In this document: positions 36,020 to 51,384 of the stretch, piece by piece | How positions within the stretch are numbered: position 1 is the first letter of the stretch | How the letters are laid out: each line of letters starts with the position of its first letter | Source of the DNA: Xylaria sp. FL1777 | Lineage: Eukaryota; Ascomycota; Sordariomycetes; Xylariales; Xylariaceae | NCBI GenBank assembly: GCA_022578965.1 | Contig: MU400576.1 | Span: 124,001-188,000 of the forward strand | DNA: 64,000 nucleotides | Direction: 5' to 3' | Made by a program: the position numbers and the translations under genes | Notes under the pieces: generated by a model | The model's database searches: none | Told to the model about the DNA's origin: nothing | What the model saw: the letters and a program-made list of their open reading frames with translations, nothing else

Positions 36020-36966
36020 GTGGTTTAATTTCATTGCCACCTGAACTTTGTCCCTGTTCATCCGTTCCTGTTCTCGCATAAGAGCGCAACTATGCACACC
36101 ATAAGCCTTTCCCCTAACGTTCATTTCTCGTTTCGATGCTCTTCGCGGCGGTGCAGTTGAGCAGCTGTGCAGCCACAGTAAGTAGATGACGTCGGAATCG
36201 CAGCGCTTGATCAGAGGCGCCCTCTCTGCCGTTGCTCGCGGTGGCCTGATCATTCGGCGGCTTTCTGTGCCTCACGGTCTAGTTGTGGGTGAGCAGCCAG
36301 CCATTGACGCAATTCCATTGCGTTCCGCTCGGCGTTCCGGATTGCACTGGTTACGAAATCTTGGATTGGCGGGGTCGAGTGGCCACCCCTGACTAGATTT
36401 CCCTGAAGAAGCGCCAAGACGAGACAAACCTAGCAAGCCCCCGGCACGACATTGACCTTGACCGGGGCGGGGAACGGGGGTAAAGACTCGAGGAAGTACC
36501 TGCAGTACCGTACCGCCAGCACTGCTCTGATCCGTACCATAAACTATGTGTATAGCTCACCTTCAGTGGTGCGCCCTCGTTGCCCATTGTCCATTGTCCA
36601 TTGCTCGTTGTCTGCCAATACTCCCCCCACGATCACAAGCTTCTCTGCCGTGTTCTGGAAATTCGTCTTAAGATGGAGTGAGATGTATCCAGTGCTTCTC
36701 GAACAACCCAAATATATGCACAGAACGGCATCACAAGTCAAATCCAGCATAAGTGGCCGGACAAGACGATAATGAGACAGAGCAGTGTCGCATCGTTGCC
36801 AACTTGTCTCGCTATCGTTCGCTGTAAGGGCTGCTCTCTGACTTGCGATTCACGGTTCAAACCCCTAGCACATAGCACAGCACAGCACCGACCGACGTAT
36901 TGACAGCTGGCTAGCTGGCCGCTGGTTAGTGGACTGGCCCCGGGGATTGGCCGCTTCCCTTCCATT

Positions 36967-37075
36967 GCCTACCTACTTACCTACTTGGGTACTTACCTAC
37001 CTGCAGTACTTACACTTACACACAGCTGTACTCCGTACCCAGCTGGTTACATGCCTACCTACCTAAGGTACCTAA
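36967..37075. repeat. ACCTA/TAGGT cluster upstream of SRPK
   Basis: Repeated CTACCTAC and TACCTAAGGTACCTAA words, the same vocabulary as at 34 kb, 47 kb and 52 kb. It may be a common regulator site or a dispersed repeat. Confidence 0.6.
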
Positions 37076-37317
37076 GTGCGCACTCAGCAACCAGCAACCA
37101 AGCAACCAGCACCTAGCATAGCACCCAGTACCTAACCCAAGTACCTATCTAGTCCCATTACCCATTACCCAGTATCCCAGTATCCCAGTATCCAGTATCC
37201 CATCTCCGCGTCCATCCCTTCAATATTTACGCTCACACTCCTCAACCCATTGTTTTCCTTCCCGCACTCCGCGACCAGCTTGTTTTTTCTCCCATCTCTC
37301 CCTGTCCCCCCCTCCCT

Positions 37318-37327
37318 CTATATAGTG
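37318..37327 (+). promoter_or_regulatory. candidate TATA element of SRPK
   Basis: CTATATAGTG follows a pyrimidine-rich tract and lies 45 bp before an upstream ATG. The position fits a core promoter for the kinase transcript; no start-site data support it. Confidence 0.35.
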
Positions 37328-37371
37328 GCCTGCCGGCATCCCACCAGCAACGCCGGCCGCCGCCTACAACC

Positions 37372-37401
37372 ATGGCCACCACTATGGCAAAGAGAAGGTG
37401 A
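37372..37401 (+). CDS. upstream ORF in SRPK leader (9 codons)
   Basis: An ATG in strong context (CAACCATGGCC) opens a 9-residue frame, MATTMAKRR, ending in TGA 500 bp before the kinase start. If the transcript begins near the TATA-like site and the leader is not spliced, it could reduce kinase translation. Alternatively the ATG begins a spliced alternative N-terminal exon, with a GTGATT donor inside the last codons. Confidence 0.3.
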   Translation: MATTMAKRR

Positions 37402-37690
37402 TTGATCCCTCTCGCCAATTACATGCCCTCGTCCCCGTCCTGATGCCCCTCCAAACCACCCCAGGCGCACACCACCAGACCCCCTCCCGCCTGGCTGCTG
37501 TATTCCCGCCCCCACCATTTTCCCAGAAGAGGCGCACACAAAGGGAATCACCTGGCTAGCCCACTGGCTGCTGAGGGCTCTTTGGGTGCCATTCCAATCT
37601 TGTTTCGGGCTGCCATAGCATCGGCCTAGGCAAGGGCTGCTAGTTTGCCGCCGGCCAATTTGCTTCTTGTTCTTTTGCATTCACCACCCC

Positions 37691-37734
37691 TTGCTTGCTT
37701 GCTTGCCTGCCTGTCTGCCTGCCTGTCTGCTTGC
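37691..37734 (+). repeat. TTGC/CTGC tetranucleotide repeat
   Basis: About eleven copies of a (C/T)TGC unit in the kinase 5' leader region. Imperfect microsatellite. Confidence 0.7.
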
Positions 37735-37874
37735 GCTGTGCGCCGTGCGCTAGTTATTGGTTTCTTACTGCTGGGACGATGTTGTGTGCAGACTTCAGAC
37801 TTGCTTCCGAGTCGCTCATCTCTCTCTATGCTATCGTATTTGCGCCCACTTACATAGAGCTGACGTCCTTGTGA

Positions 37875-39865
<1,991 letters not shown>

Positions 39866-41996
39866 TATCGGCGAGTTGGCCGGTGGAGGCGGAGTTTAAG
39901 GCGATGGCGATTTACTCTGTTACGATCAAATTTATCGTTGTCTAGAGAGCGCTGTTAGCGAAGTGGAAGTGATTATATTCTGGAAAACAGGATTGATGAG
40001 GATGCAAAATACGTCACGAAATCCCGTGTCAGAAAGAAGCGAACTAGCCACTACTAGGACGGGGGCTTGTTGATAAAGTCTTTACCGTTCTTGTTTGGTC
40101 TCTGTATTTTGTTTCCCATTTGCTCATACACCCAAGACTACACCATCATCATTATAATGGAAATAGCGAGGAATGCAAGCATGGCGTTATTTGCTGCGAA
40201 GACAGATGTCTTAGCTGGTTGTTTCTGGTTTCTCTCATCTCATGTTCCTCTGTGACACCGGAATAGATTAGAGTTAGTTATACATGTGTCCTGACCCCCT
40301 CCTTCTCGTTGTTTGTTCTCAATGTATGTGTTTGAGTCTATTATGCGTGGACTATTACGTTCCAGTAACTTGGGTCGGGCAGGTAGTTGTGTTCTGGTAG
40401 ACAGTTCAAAGACCGAAAGACTAGAATAACGCCAGGTGGGAGCTCAGAGTATATGTACTTAACAGGGTGGAGAAAAAGAGAGAGAAAGAGACGATACGTG
40501 GACGTGTGATGGCCTCTTCAGTATCTAACTTAGGGCCTGCCACGCCTATTCTCACGCCTCACGCTCTTGTCGTGTAGGTTCTCTGAGATGGCTAGGTAGG
40601 TATATTAGATCCTCGTGATGCGGCGTTGAATGAATACCCTGTGAATTCCTTAGCGCCAGGAATTGGAAATCGGTGGCTATACGCTTGAAGCTAGCGTTTT
40701 CCTATTCTATATGTATTTAAATTTTCTTCTTTTTCTCGGCTTCTCTTCTTATCTATACAGGAAGTCCTAGGATCAGGTTGGAGACGGTCTGTATGTCTGT
40801 TAGGTGATGGCAGTGCTTGAGATAATGTAGAAATAGAGTTAGGAGAAATGAATGAGCAGCGCGTTGAATTGGTTATTTCAAATCTGTATGAAGGATGAGA
40901 CCGAGGCTGGCTGTTGTGTTGTCTACTGTTGTGTCTTTGCCATCAAGTGAAATAAATGGTAGGGGACAGGAGTAGAGTAAGACGAGGGCTTAATAAACTC
41001 TAATAGCAAGCTAGGTTCGACAACTGCTTCAAACTCGGAAAGAGAATAGACGACGGGCCTTACCTCCTGCCGAATCCTGAAATTCTATGTGCGTCAACCT
41101 AGCCTAGACAGTGCCACCTCGGCTCGACCTGAGTATATGCAGGCACCTACATCTGAACAAAGGCAACTATGTTTAACCGTGTTTATCGAGAAGAAGATCA
41201 TGCTCTCGAAAGACCTAGATGTGTAAGACACTTACCTACTTAGACTGAGTGAAAGGGGTGCGAACGATGAAACTTTGGACGCGTAAGGGTCTAAACCTTT
41301 CTTCCCTCGACATATATAGGTGTAGTTCTACGATGTTTATGCCCCCCATCCTCTCCCCCTCCCCCTCCTAGATGAATTGTCTTTGGATGCGTAGCAATAT
41401 TGTATATTTACCCGTTCGCTTATTAAGAGCGTTTTAGAGTAGACTTGTTGATATCCTGACCTCATAAGGGCTAATTTCTGTTGACACTCGTGTTATATAG
41501 GTGTGTGACAAGTGTTAGATTTAGACAACTTTTAATGATCGTCCCCCCTTTTCTAGTCAATGTAGCATTTCGCGGCTAGTGTGGAGGTTGAGACAGGAGG
41601 ATACTTTTGATAACTTCTTCGTGGATATACACCTTAGTCAAGAGGTAAGGAGACATGCCGCGATATGGTTGAAGGCCTGGACAATCCCCGAGGCAACTCA
41701 TTACCTATGCAATATTCGCAAGCTACTACGGCACTATCATACAAAGGCACAGGTGTATTGCCCTCTAATTTAGCTCGCTGTCATCACGGATCTGAGACCG
41801 AGACGAGAGCATGTGCCCCTGGAGCGTTCTTTTAAATTGGGTTCACTAATGGGAAGACGTTACGCCCTGAACACCCTAATGTACAACTGATAGGATGTGT
41901 CCCTATTTCATTCCTAGCATTTACCTTGAATATATTTCCTCATTTCGGAGAATGAGGCCGATATCCACTGAGCGATCATAGGCAAACAATGTGCTT
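39866..41996. other. intergenic between converging SRPK and IWS1 genes
   Basis: No gene is supportable in 2.1 kb. The frames seen (for example 41579-41773) are short and without motifs. Both flanking transcripts end into this interval. Confidence 0.55.
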
Positions 41997-43413
41997 CTAC
42001 TTCTTCTTTTTGTTACCGACGATCTTCTTGAATGCATCGAATCCGCTGGCGCCAATAGGTTTGAACTCCGGGCCATGCGATGGGTTGAAGGTACTGCGCG
42101 GTGCAATGGTGTAAGCCTGTGGTAGGCCAGGCAGACGAGCCCGGTTGCTTTGATTTGCAGGGGCCAGTGCTCGCTCGCGCTCAGCATCTCGTTGACTCGA
42201 TGCAGCCGGGCGTTGAGGGAGTGCTCGTTGGCTGTCTTGGGCCTGGCGCCGTTTGGCTGCCCTGTTGTTTTGCGTTAGTATAGGTGATTACTAGTGGAGG
42301 AAGCGAGACAACCCAGGTTAAAGACATAGAAAGAAAGACATACTCATAATCATAATCACGTGTCTCTACGAAACGCTTCTTGTAATCATGTGTGCGATTC
42401 AGGATAGGTCGGCTCCATTCGCCCAGAAGCCGCTCGGCCATTCGCTTAATACCAATCTCGGGTCTCTTCGATTTGGTATAGAATAGAATAATTTTGCCAA
42501 TACCGCTCATTCGTAGAGACTCCTTCTCGATAGGTAGGTTGAGTAGGGCTTGGAAGATATCTCGTTGAATATTGTAGGCGGGGAGAGAGCCGTCGTTGAG
42601 CGGCTCTAGAAAGAACCTGACATGCTGAAGGAAGTTTGTGTCCGGATCGATGACAATGTTTTGCAAGGTCCTGCTAGTCAACAGAGACGTAACTTCGGGT
42701 AGGAGTTTTAGCTTATGAAGAGCTGGCTGACCCGTCTCTCGGGCGGCGTTGTCGGCTTCGCAGGCTTTCTCCATGCGGACTTTTAGGTCGGCAATCTTCT
42801 CGTCCATCTCGTCTTCCAAATCCTAGAGCACCCACAATGTTAGCGGTGTCACACCATTACAGGGACATCATTGAAAATCTTAGCAAGAAGCACATACATC
42901 CTCATCCTTCCGCTTACGCCTTTTGGTCTTGGGCTTCTCCTTGGCAGCCGCACGCTCGATGGCCCTTCGCCGCCGCTCTTCAGGTGTCAAGTTTTCTTCA
43001 TTTTCAGGCTCTGGACTCGGTTTCCGGCTCTCACTGCCACCCGTCTTACGGGCCCGCTTCGTAGTTAGAACTTCTCCGTCGGCCTCTTCGTCGCGATCGC
43101 GCGCACGTTTCTTCTCACGACGGCCTTCTTTCGGCTTCTTGGTCGCGGTACCTTTTCGCTTCGAAGCCTTCAAGGTCCGCGCAACATCTTCATCGATCTC
43201 AACAGGCCGCTCTTCAATACGGACGGCGGACGGATCATAGTCTTCGAACTGATCTTCATCGATTTCGGATAGTGCATCTGAATCTCGGTCTGAATCGGCA
43301 GTGGCAGCTATATCGTCATCGCCTAGATCGTCTGGCGACGCATGGCCGTTTTGGGTGTATTCGCGGGTCGCCTCTTTTGTGGGAGAGCCCGCAGGCGATT
43401 CAGCGTCTGACAT
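41997..43413 (-). CDS. IWS1: transcription elongation factor IWS1/Spn1
   Basis: Three exons on the minus strand, 43413-42898, 42822-42344 and 42261-41997, give 419 aa. IWS1 binds Spt6 and RNA polymerase II and couples elongation to mRNA export and chromatin. The N-terminal 170 residues are acidic then strongly basic and disordered (SEIDEDQFEDYDP, then a Lys/Arg-rich stretch). The conserved TFIIS N-terminal-like helical domain spans roughly 195-325: LLTSRTLQNIVIDPD, FLEPLNDGSLPAYNIQ, LNLPIEKESLRMSGIGKII, RMAERLLGEWSRPIL. The C-terminal YTIAPRSTFNPS motif and final KKKK are typical. The intron at 42343-42262 restores YDYEAAKRRQ. The ATG giving MSDAES is chosen as the first in-frame ATG with the conserved start. 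The gene diverges from the Brl1/Brr6 gene. Confidence 0.95.
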
Positions 43414-44192
43414 GGCTGCTGATAAGACTCTGGAGAACACAAGACCGAATGGATTTGTGCAGGTCTGAAAAGACAATCACAGGAACCGAAGGAACTGTGC
43501 ACGATCGAGAATGATCGCGACGAGGGCCCAAGATTCTGGGAGGTCGGTGTCGAAAGCCGACTTATAGTGAGGGATTCACGACTGGAAACTTCGGATGAAA
43601 TTTAGCTGTACTGGATGGTTATTTGGGGTGGAGAGAGATGGTTGTTGTCTGCAGACTGGATTGAATGTACCTGAGAAGGGAGGAAGCTTTGAAGTGACCA
43701 GCATCGACAGGTACGTACCAAATATACTAGATCGGGAGGCTTGAGTGCGTGTACGCAGTAAGTACCTACGGTTAGGAATGGATGTGGATGTGGCGGTGCA
43801 AACCGAATCCATTTAAAAGGTACAGTACTCGGGGCACCCCACTTGCTGGGTTGTATGTGCTACGTAGGCGCCTCGTCGACCTATACCTACATAGTGGAGC
43901 ATTTTTAGTTGCCAGTCTTGCGCTGTGGCGCATTTAGTTATTTGTTTACTTTTGCGACCACTTACTACGTACTTACTTACTTACTTAGTCTAGGCCTTGG
44001 AAGAGTTGTTGTCGTGCGACAACCTGTACAAACCTCGTCCCACCGTGCAACAGGTTGATTGCCTCCTTAACCTCTCATTGTCGTTCTCTACTACTACAGC
44101 AACCCCATAGGCGACCTAGCCTAGCGCCAATCTCTAGCTACTTACCGAAAACATTCGCATTTGTTCTTTATCTTTCAAAGTCCCGAGCTTGG
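43414..44192. other. bidirectional promoter IWS1 / Brl1-Brr6
   Basis: 779 bp between divergent housekeeping genes. It contains CTTACTTACTTACTTAG tetranucleotide repeats near 43971-43987 and TACGTACC/TACCTA words. Both promoters must lie here. Confidence 0.55.
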
Positions 44193-45769
44193 ATGATGGA
44201 TAGGCGAACCCACGAATCTCCCATGGACTGGGAGTATCAAAATGCTGCACCAATGGATCCTTCAAGTCCCTTTGCCCAATCTACAAGGCAAGCTCAAAAT
44301 AGAAGTCAGCCTGCCTAGCAAGCCGCAGAAACCAAACAAACAAGCAAGGAACACACAAAGTGCTAACTCGTCGACCTAGACCCGTTCGGAGGCTCTTCAA
44401 GCTTTAGCGCTTTCAGTCAGAATGGCTTCGGTCGCGCGCAGATGACTCCCTCGAAGCCTCTGCCTCCTACGCCTCTGCCGCCACCGTCTCCCTCCATATT
44501 TGCCAGCTCCCGAACACAGAAAACTACGACGGCGCCGTCCTTCCGCAACCCTGCCTTCACCACCCCACGAAAGCCCTTCGACATGGATCCGCAATCTGAA
44601 ATGTCCGCTGCCGAATCGAGTCCAGCCGCTACTGACGGTTCCGACTTTCCAGAGACACCGGATCATGACCAGTCTTTGGACATAGCCCACATGACCATCA
44701 CACCCGCTTCTATGAGTAGGCACAGATCGCTCTTCGCAAAGAAGGCGAGCGGAAAGGGCGAGATCTCCAAACCTATTTTCTCTTCTCGAGACAAGATCCG
44801 CAAGCGTAAACGGTACAACGCCGATAGGGACATAAGCGGATATCGGCTGCCCTACATACAGCCGGGTGAAGGTGACTCAGACTATGAATCTGATGACAGC
44901 ACCTTTCAACCGAACAAGCCGCAGCACGAACAGAAGAAGCGTCGGAAAGACGGATGGTTTGGGGGTTTCCTGGCCACCATTCAACGACATCCCTACGCGC
45001 CGAGTATCCTTGGATACTGGCTGGGTTTCGGTTTCAACGTCGTCTGCATGACTGGGACGGTGTGGATGGGATGGGCTATCATAGCCGGCCTGCGTGAAGA
45101 CTTCGCTACCGCTCGAGCCGCCGTTCGCAGCGAAATCTACGACGAGATAGAAAAGTGTCGTACTAGCTTTATAAATAACAAGTGCGCCCCGATAGCACAG
45201 CGGTTACCGGCTATGTTCCAGTTATGCGAACAGTGGGATGCTTGCATAAATCAGAATCCAGACCACCTCAAGAAGATCCAGCTTGGCGCAAAGAACATTG
45301 TCGAGATTATCAATGAGATTGTTGACTCCATGTCGTACAAGACCATCGTACGTGAATACTTACATTGTCACATCAGTCCCTGGGAAGCTCAACTTTTACT
45401 AACATGTCTCCACAGGCTCTATTAGTAACCTTTTTCGCCATATTCCTCTTTAGTGGGCGGTCCCTCTACAAGACCGCAAACGATTTACCGGACTTTACAA
45501 GACATGTACCGCCGGTCTATAGCCAACCACAGCCAAGTGAACACGCAGCGCCTCAGCAGGTGTACTGGCAGGCAATACAGCCGCAGACACCTCGCCATAA
45601 TTTACGTCTCTTACCGTCCAAGGATGAGACGCCGGAAACCGATGTATCGCCACCCCCTAGAATGAAAGCACTCCTGCCACCCGAGACGCCTAGCGGACGA
45701 CGGACTCCCAGCAAAGGAGAAAGGGGAAGAAGTCCGACGAAGAGCCGGAGCCCAACGAAACGGTTTTGA
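44193..45769 (+). CDS. BRL1/BRR6: Brl1/Brr6-type nuclear envelope protein
   Basis: Three exons, 44193-44304, 44380-45347 and 45416-45769, give 477 aa. The family sits in the nuclear envelope and ER, and aids nuclear pore assembly and membrane-lipid homeostasis. The N-terminal 200 residues are disordered, with proline runs and basic patches. A first membrane segment (GYWLGFGFNVVCMTGTVWMGW) is followed by the lumenal cysteine domain with CRTSFINNKCAPIA, FQLCEQWDAC and the late SMSYKTI. A second membrane segment (LLVTFFAIFLFSG) is in exon three. The four lumenal cysteines expected to form disulfides are present. The C-terminus carries KSRSPTKR-like repeats. The first junction uses a weak donor (GTCAGC at 44305) but has a perfect CTAAC branch site. 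Two consecutive ATGs open the frame. Brl1 and Brr6 cannot be told apart here. Confidence 0.88.
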
Positions 45770-48523
45770 GCAGAGTAGAACGAAGGCTTGAGCGAGGCAG
45801 AGGGAGGTGTATAATGGGGCATAAAGGTGAAATTATGGGACAGGACTATCTTATTGTCGCATGAGACTACAAGCGCTTGGCATAATACATTACAACGAAA
45901 TTGCATTCGCGTTGCTCCAGATTTCCGAGATCTTTGTGAAGTCTACCTTTTCAGCTTAAGACAGCCGTTATTTACCACGCTAATTGAGGATGGTATCGAG
46001 TTTTGAATACATACCCAGGTATACAGCATTGTCTACTTCTTACCACCGATCCCACGATCATCCAGATATTCAGTTTCTTATCCCCCCCAGTCGTCCAGGT
46101 CTTCAATGATATTAATAATAGGGCGCCATTTGTAGGCAAACCGAAGAAGGCCGCGATTGATGGCCCACTCCCTTGGTTTAGACTTTTTTTGAATGTGGAA
46201 GCTATTTTGGACTAACTAGATAGTATAGTATGTCAAGCTTTTGTCGATACGGTATCCTTGTATATCGTACGACTTTAGATTCTAGCTCCTGGAGTGGGTC
46301 TTTTTAACAATAACGTATTGAGTAAGTACATGTATGTACTAGGTAAGTGTATCTCTAGGCTCAGCAGAACTAAGATCGCAAAAGACTGCCATTGTAGTTT
46401 CGATGCTAGTATCTCGAGCCTTTGTTCATCTGTAAGATACTTGGACCCTTGGGCCTTTGGTTGAGCTTGGGAACAGTATGTGCATGCTTTTTAATACCTA
46501 CCTACAGTATGTAGGGGAAGAAGGTATATCGATTCCGCTTTGAGACACGAAACTGCTTACATAAATAACTGAGTGGTGAGATCGAATCTGCATATACCGG
46601 GGGCTCCAGCCTTGGCAAGCATCTGAGAAGATCGGATTTATCCTCTGGCATCGACATTTCGGGGTGGGGTTGATGGGAAATAAGCAAAATACCGGTACCC
46701 GCATGTTGATGTTGGAGTGGAGAGCTATCGTGTTAGTGTTATTGTTAGTGTTCGTGGTATTGTACATACCATACTTACTTACTCGGTAGACGACTTGCTT
46801 TTGCAACGGGGAAGCCGAGGCTGCTTAACATAAGAAGGTTTCTATCTAGATATCTGTTCTAATTAGCCTACAGAGCCCGAGTCATTGGCACCAGCGTTCC
46901 AGAGTGTTCTGCTTAGGAACGTCACCATGAGCCAATTGTGGCTCTTGATGTATGAGTAAGGAGCCTGATAGGTGGATTGTCGATGGCCAATACACCAATT
47001 GTTAGCTCTTGTTGGCACATCCAATGTGTGGTCGGTGGCGAACTGATGGGGGAGGCAAATTCATGGCAGGGCTGCCGTTAGGTATTGAATCTAGGCGAGG
47101 CTCTCGGAGGTTCGCTGGATTACCTGGAGATCTTTGAAGTCTTTGAAGTCCGACGGGAACCCAGCCCTGCGGTAATGTTCGGAATCAAGAGTGTTATACA
47201 TATAGCACTTGAGGATATACCTACATAGGTAAGGTAGGTAGTAGACCTACACAGGTAGTATAGAAGCCACCACCGCAATTAGTTAATCAATGCATCAAGG
47301 GTGTAATGTATGTAAATGTACGGTACGAGCAGGGGAGCGTGAACGCAATCGTAACATACCTATGTACCTACTTATACCTAGAAAATACCTAGTTAGTGTA
47401 CCTTTTCCGAATAGGCGCCTATTGGTACCTATCTCTACAGACTCATATGCGCTTACCTCGAGGAAAGTTGCCGTTATGCATTTCACTTGGATGTACCTTA
47501 GCTGGTGTCTGCATGTAGGTACAAGCTAAGCTTTGCCTCCCCTCCACTAGGTAAGTACCTAGGTAGTATAATGCATGCACTCCTCATCTGTCACTTTTCT
47601 GCCACTACAGCTAGTACCCGCACATCTACATACCTTACTTACCTCCCTACCTCAGGCATGCATCATTTCGGCCACAAATTGAGGCGTTTGTACATTATTA
47701 GTGACTTTGTGAAGCCCTATACCGTTTACAGATGCCGTCAATTTAAGCCTTGTCTTCAAATGCCCTCTGTCTCCTGCACCATGCGCTCTTCTTGGTAGGT
47801 AAGTGGCGCAACCGAGCCAGGCGACAGCATCTCCAATTCCATTGATTATGAAGCTATCCCGCCAACTTCGCCGCCCCCTCCTATCCGATTCTGTCATTTT
47901 CTCTTCCTGTGCTTCGGCTATTGTGTCTTGAACTACCTTCGCTTATATACGGGCGGTAGGTATACAATAAATATTCTGTACGTTGGCCAACCAGGAAGCC
48001 TCTAGAACCCTCGAGTCCTCCTCCATCATGGTGGAATTCGATCCCTCGCGCGCATCGCGTTAGGATACCTACCAACTGCCTCTATTGCGCTCAACATTTC
48101 CGACTCTTCAATTACCTTCTTCGCTTGTCCTTTTCCCAGATACTGACCAGGGAGTAGGTGGTAGCTTAGGTATGCGAAACTTTCCGCCCACGCGCGCGCG
48201 CGCACCTCTCAAGCTCGAAAGTCTTACCCCTCGCAGCACATCATCCTCTTTTCCAACCACGTCGCGTGTCGGTTTACACTACGTCCCTCGATGAGAGAAG
48301 AGTCGCGACAGGTCCTGCACTCTTTCTGGCGGCTGTGTATTAGCACGCTTGCACTTGCTTAGACTGTTTCAACTCTTTTCCCTCCAACCGGCACATCTGC
48401 CGCGCTGATCACGGTTCCGGCGCATCGCTTCGTCGTCCTATTCCATATAGACTCGCTACGCTACGGATATCGCAGTATTTTGTCGAACGAGCATGCCCCC
48501 GCCTATCTTGAAATAAAAAAACC
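45770..48523. other. 2.75-kb intergenic region
   Basis: No gene is supportable. ACCTA/TAGGT clusters occur at 47213-47265, 47354-47402 and 47546-47572. An alternating CG run of 13 bases (48191-48203) lies about 320 bp before the next start codon. Confidence 0.55.
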
Positions 48524-51384
48524 ATGGAGGAGGAGCAGGGGCGCAGTACATCTGTAGAGCGAACCTCCACGTCGTCCAAGTCCCAGAAGAACGATGCGCC
48601 CTCGAATTCCGCCGCAGTCGGGCCTGCTAGTACGGTGTCTTCAAGACGCAGACGAGGCTTAGGCATTGTTACGCCTAACGCCTGTACTGAGTGTAGGAAA
48701 AAGCGTGCCAAAGTATGTAAGCCTATACTCCAGCTATGTATTTTGTCCTTGCGTCCCTTTGATATACCTACCCATCTCCGTTCAATCTTGCACCCTCATG
48801 TCGCATGTAAAATCAACCACAGATGTGATAGCTTGAATGAGTTTAACATGCGCTTAGTGCGATGGCCAAAGACCCTGTGGTCGATGTAAATCCCAGAAAG
48901 ATGTTGAGTGTATCTACGAGATTCCTGTGCGTCAATCCAAGGAGAACCTTCGCCATGAGATTGAGAACTTGCGAAAGCAGCAGCAGCAGAGTGACAATGT
49001 ATTCTCTGCCCTCATCCGGCCTGAATTATGGGAAGATGTCCTTCAGAGGCTACGAAATGGCCAGCCTATCGAGGTCATATCGGAGTGGTTGGGCGGCACT
49101 TTGCCTTCTGCGTTACCTAATTACGCACAACCAAATGACCTCAGATCAGGCGTGGCATTAGCGCCGCCATACTCAGCGTACACGGGGACCATGACAGGCC
49201 CAAGTGGCTACGGAACCGGTGGAATGGGCCAGAACGCTGCCCAAGGTCCTGCCATGAAACAAGACTTTGATTCGAACAGTCCTTGGAACTTTTCATCACA
49301 GAGTAGGTCCTTGTCACAGCCAAGTACGCATCCCGATGAGATGCAATGGACTTCAGAAGGGCCACCACGATCCCCGGTGGGATTATGGCTTCAGGATCAG
49401 GATCGATCTGGGGAGAATATTCGATATCGAGGGGTTGACCAAGTGCTAGCGCCTTTAGAACCCCCCGAGACGATGGTTCCCCCGAGCACCTGGACCAGCA
49501 TTACCAACGACTCGGCACTTGTTCAGCACCTACTCGCGCTATATTTCTGCTGGGAGTATCCGACCTTTGCCTCTTTAAGCAAGGAACATTTCATGAGAGA
49601 CTTCGTACACGGCAGGCACCGATATTGCTCCCCAATTCTAATCAACGCCTTGCTGGCTCTGGGCTGCCGTTTCTCATCGCAACCCAACTCACGAGCGAAC
49701 CCCAACGAGCCAAAAACTTCTGGTGACCATTTCTTCAAGGAGGCTTTGCGACTACTATATAGGGAGACAAATAATCACAGCTTGACTACGATTCAAGCCT
49801 TGGGGATAATGTCGATTCGAGAGGCCAGCTGCGGAAGGGATTCCGAGGCTTGGTACTATGCAGGCCAGAGCGTGCGGCTTGCCATCGAAATGGGCCTGCA
49901 TCGCCTTAATGATGATGGTGACGAAGATGAGCTCGCCGTCCAAGCAGCGACCTTCTGGGGCGCTTTTGCCCTTGACCAGTTAGTATCAATTCTCTCTTCT
50001 GATATCTCTTTTTCTTTAAAAATAACCAACCTTGATTAAGTGCGTGGTCGCTAGCCACAGGTTCCCTACCACAGTGTTCATGGTTCCTCCAACTGCCACC
50101 AAAACCCACCATCATTGACGGTATTGAGGCTTCGCTGTGGATACCGTACACCGATGATGGTAAGTAAAGAAACTCTGGTAGAAAACAAAAGTAGTGTGAT
50201 GCTTCTAAGTAACTAAGTCATGTTTCAAGGAGCCCCGCTTCAGCGTTCCTGCGAGCAGCCGTCGAACGTGCGGTCCGTGTACAAATGTTTTTGTGAACTC
50301 AGCGAGCTGGTGCACCAATCCCTCTACGTTCTACACTCACCCGGGAGACCACTTTCGAGCCGAGACCTACTCAGCATATATACGCAATATTTAAACTGGT
50401 ACGACAGCATCCCTGAAGTTCTACGATTGGGCCATAACTTTACGCCTGCTGTCCTTTTTGCTCAGTGAGTGGCCGACTACTTCTTTATCCTGATCCTCAC
50501 TCTCACAAGCTTTGTCGGAACTAATTAATAACAGCATGTACTACCATTTCGCCATCCTACTTCTCTTCAGGCCACTTATCAAACTACGTATCATCGGCTC
50601 TGCGATACTCCCACGGGATGTTTGCTCCCAGGCTGCAGATGCCATCCAAGGACTCCTACGTTCCTACTCCCAGCTCTATACCCTTCGTCGAACACCTTCG
50701 TTCGTGCCCTATTTTCTCTTAACATCATCCATTATGCACCTAGCAGTTGGAGTAAGCGTCTCTGAAACGCCATCCCCAACCACTCATTCCACCACATCAA
50801 CCGCGAGACCCGGTCGCCATCAAACAGGTTCCGGCCATACGGGATCTTCGCCATTGACAAGTGGCGGCGAAGAGCCGACTTCATCACCATTAAGTTCAAT
50901 GACAGCGAAGCTTAGTCCAAAAGTTTCTGCCGCCATCAAACAGGGAATCGCCGACTTAGCCGAAATGGCGCCCTGCCACCATTTTGCAGAGCAGGCCCTC
51001 AATATATTGCGTTTCCTAGCCAAGAAGTGGAACATCGACGTCGACGTGCCTTATAGAGGGACTCGGGAGGAGGTTGAAAAACTAGTCCAGCCGTCAACAA
51101 GCAGCCTGAACTTCTTTGTGCCCAATGTTTCCGCGGAAGACTTCAGGTCCAGCTGGCCTGAGCGGAAGCAACAACGCGCTACTCCGAGACCCGTATATGA
51201 ACAGAGTAGTATAGAAAGCATGGAGGGAGTCGTCCTCGAGGACCAGCCTAACCCCAAGAGGCCAACTGGTGTAGGTCCCAGTCATGTAGCTGAGAATCCT
51301 CTATTTTGGCCATTTCCCATGCAAGGCCGACCAATGCTTCCGGAAGGCCCCGAGCTCGAAGAAGCTGGATTTGCCCTGCTGTAA
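48524..51384 (+). CDS. NirA/Nit-4-like Zn2Cys6 transcription factor
   Basis: Five exons, 48524-48712, 48858-49978, 50041-50159, 50230-50464 and 50535-51384, give 837 aa. The zinc cluster has Cys at 54, 57, 64, 70, 73 and 81 (C-x2-C-x6-C-x5-C-x2-C-x7-C) and is split after RAK by a 145-nt intron. A coiled-coil dimerisation helix follows (ENLRHEIENLRKQQQQS), then the fungal-specific regulatory domain: LYFCWEYPTFASLSKEHF, ALGCRFSSQP, SIREASCGRDSEAWYYAGQSVR, GLHR, ALDHAWSLATGSLP, and YYHFAILLLFRPL. This architecture is the NirA/Nit-4-like class, named after nitrate regulators, but most members have other or unknown targets. The gene lies among housekeeping genes, not in the accessory half. Confidence 0.9.
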
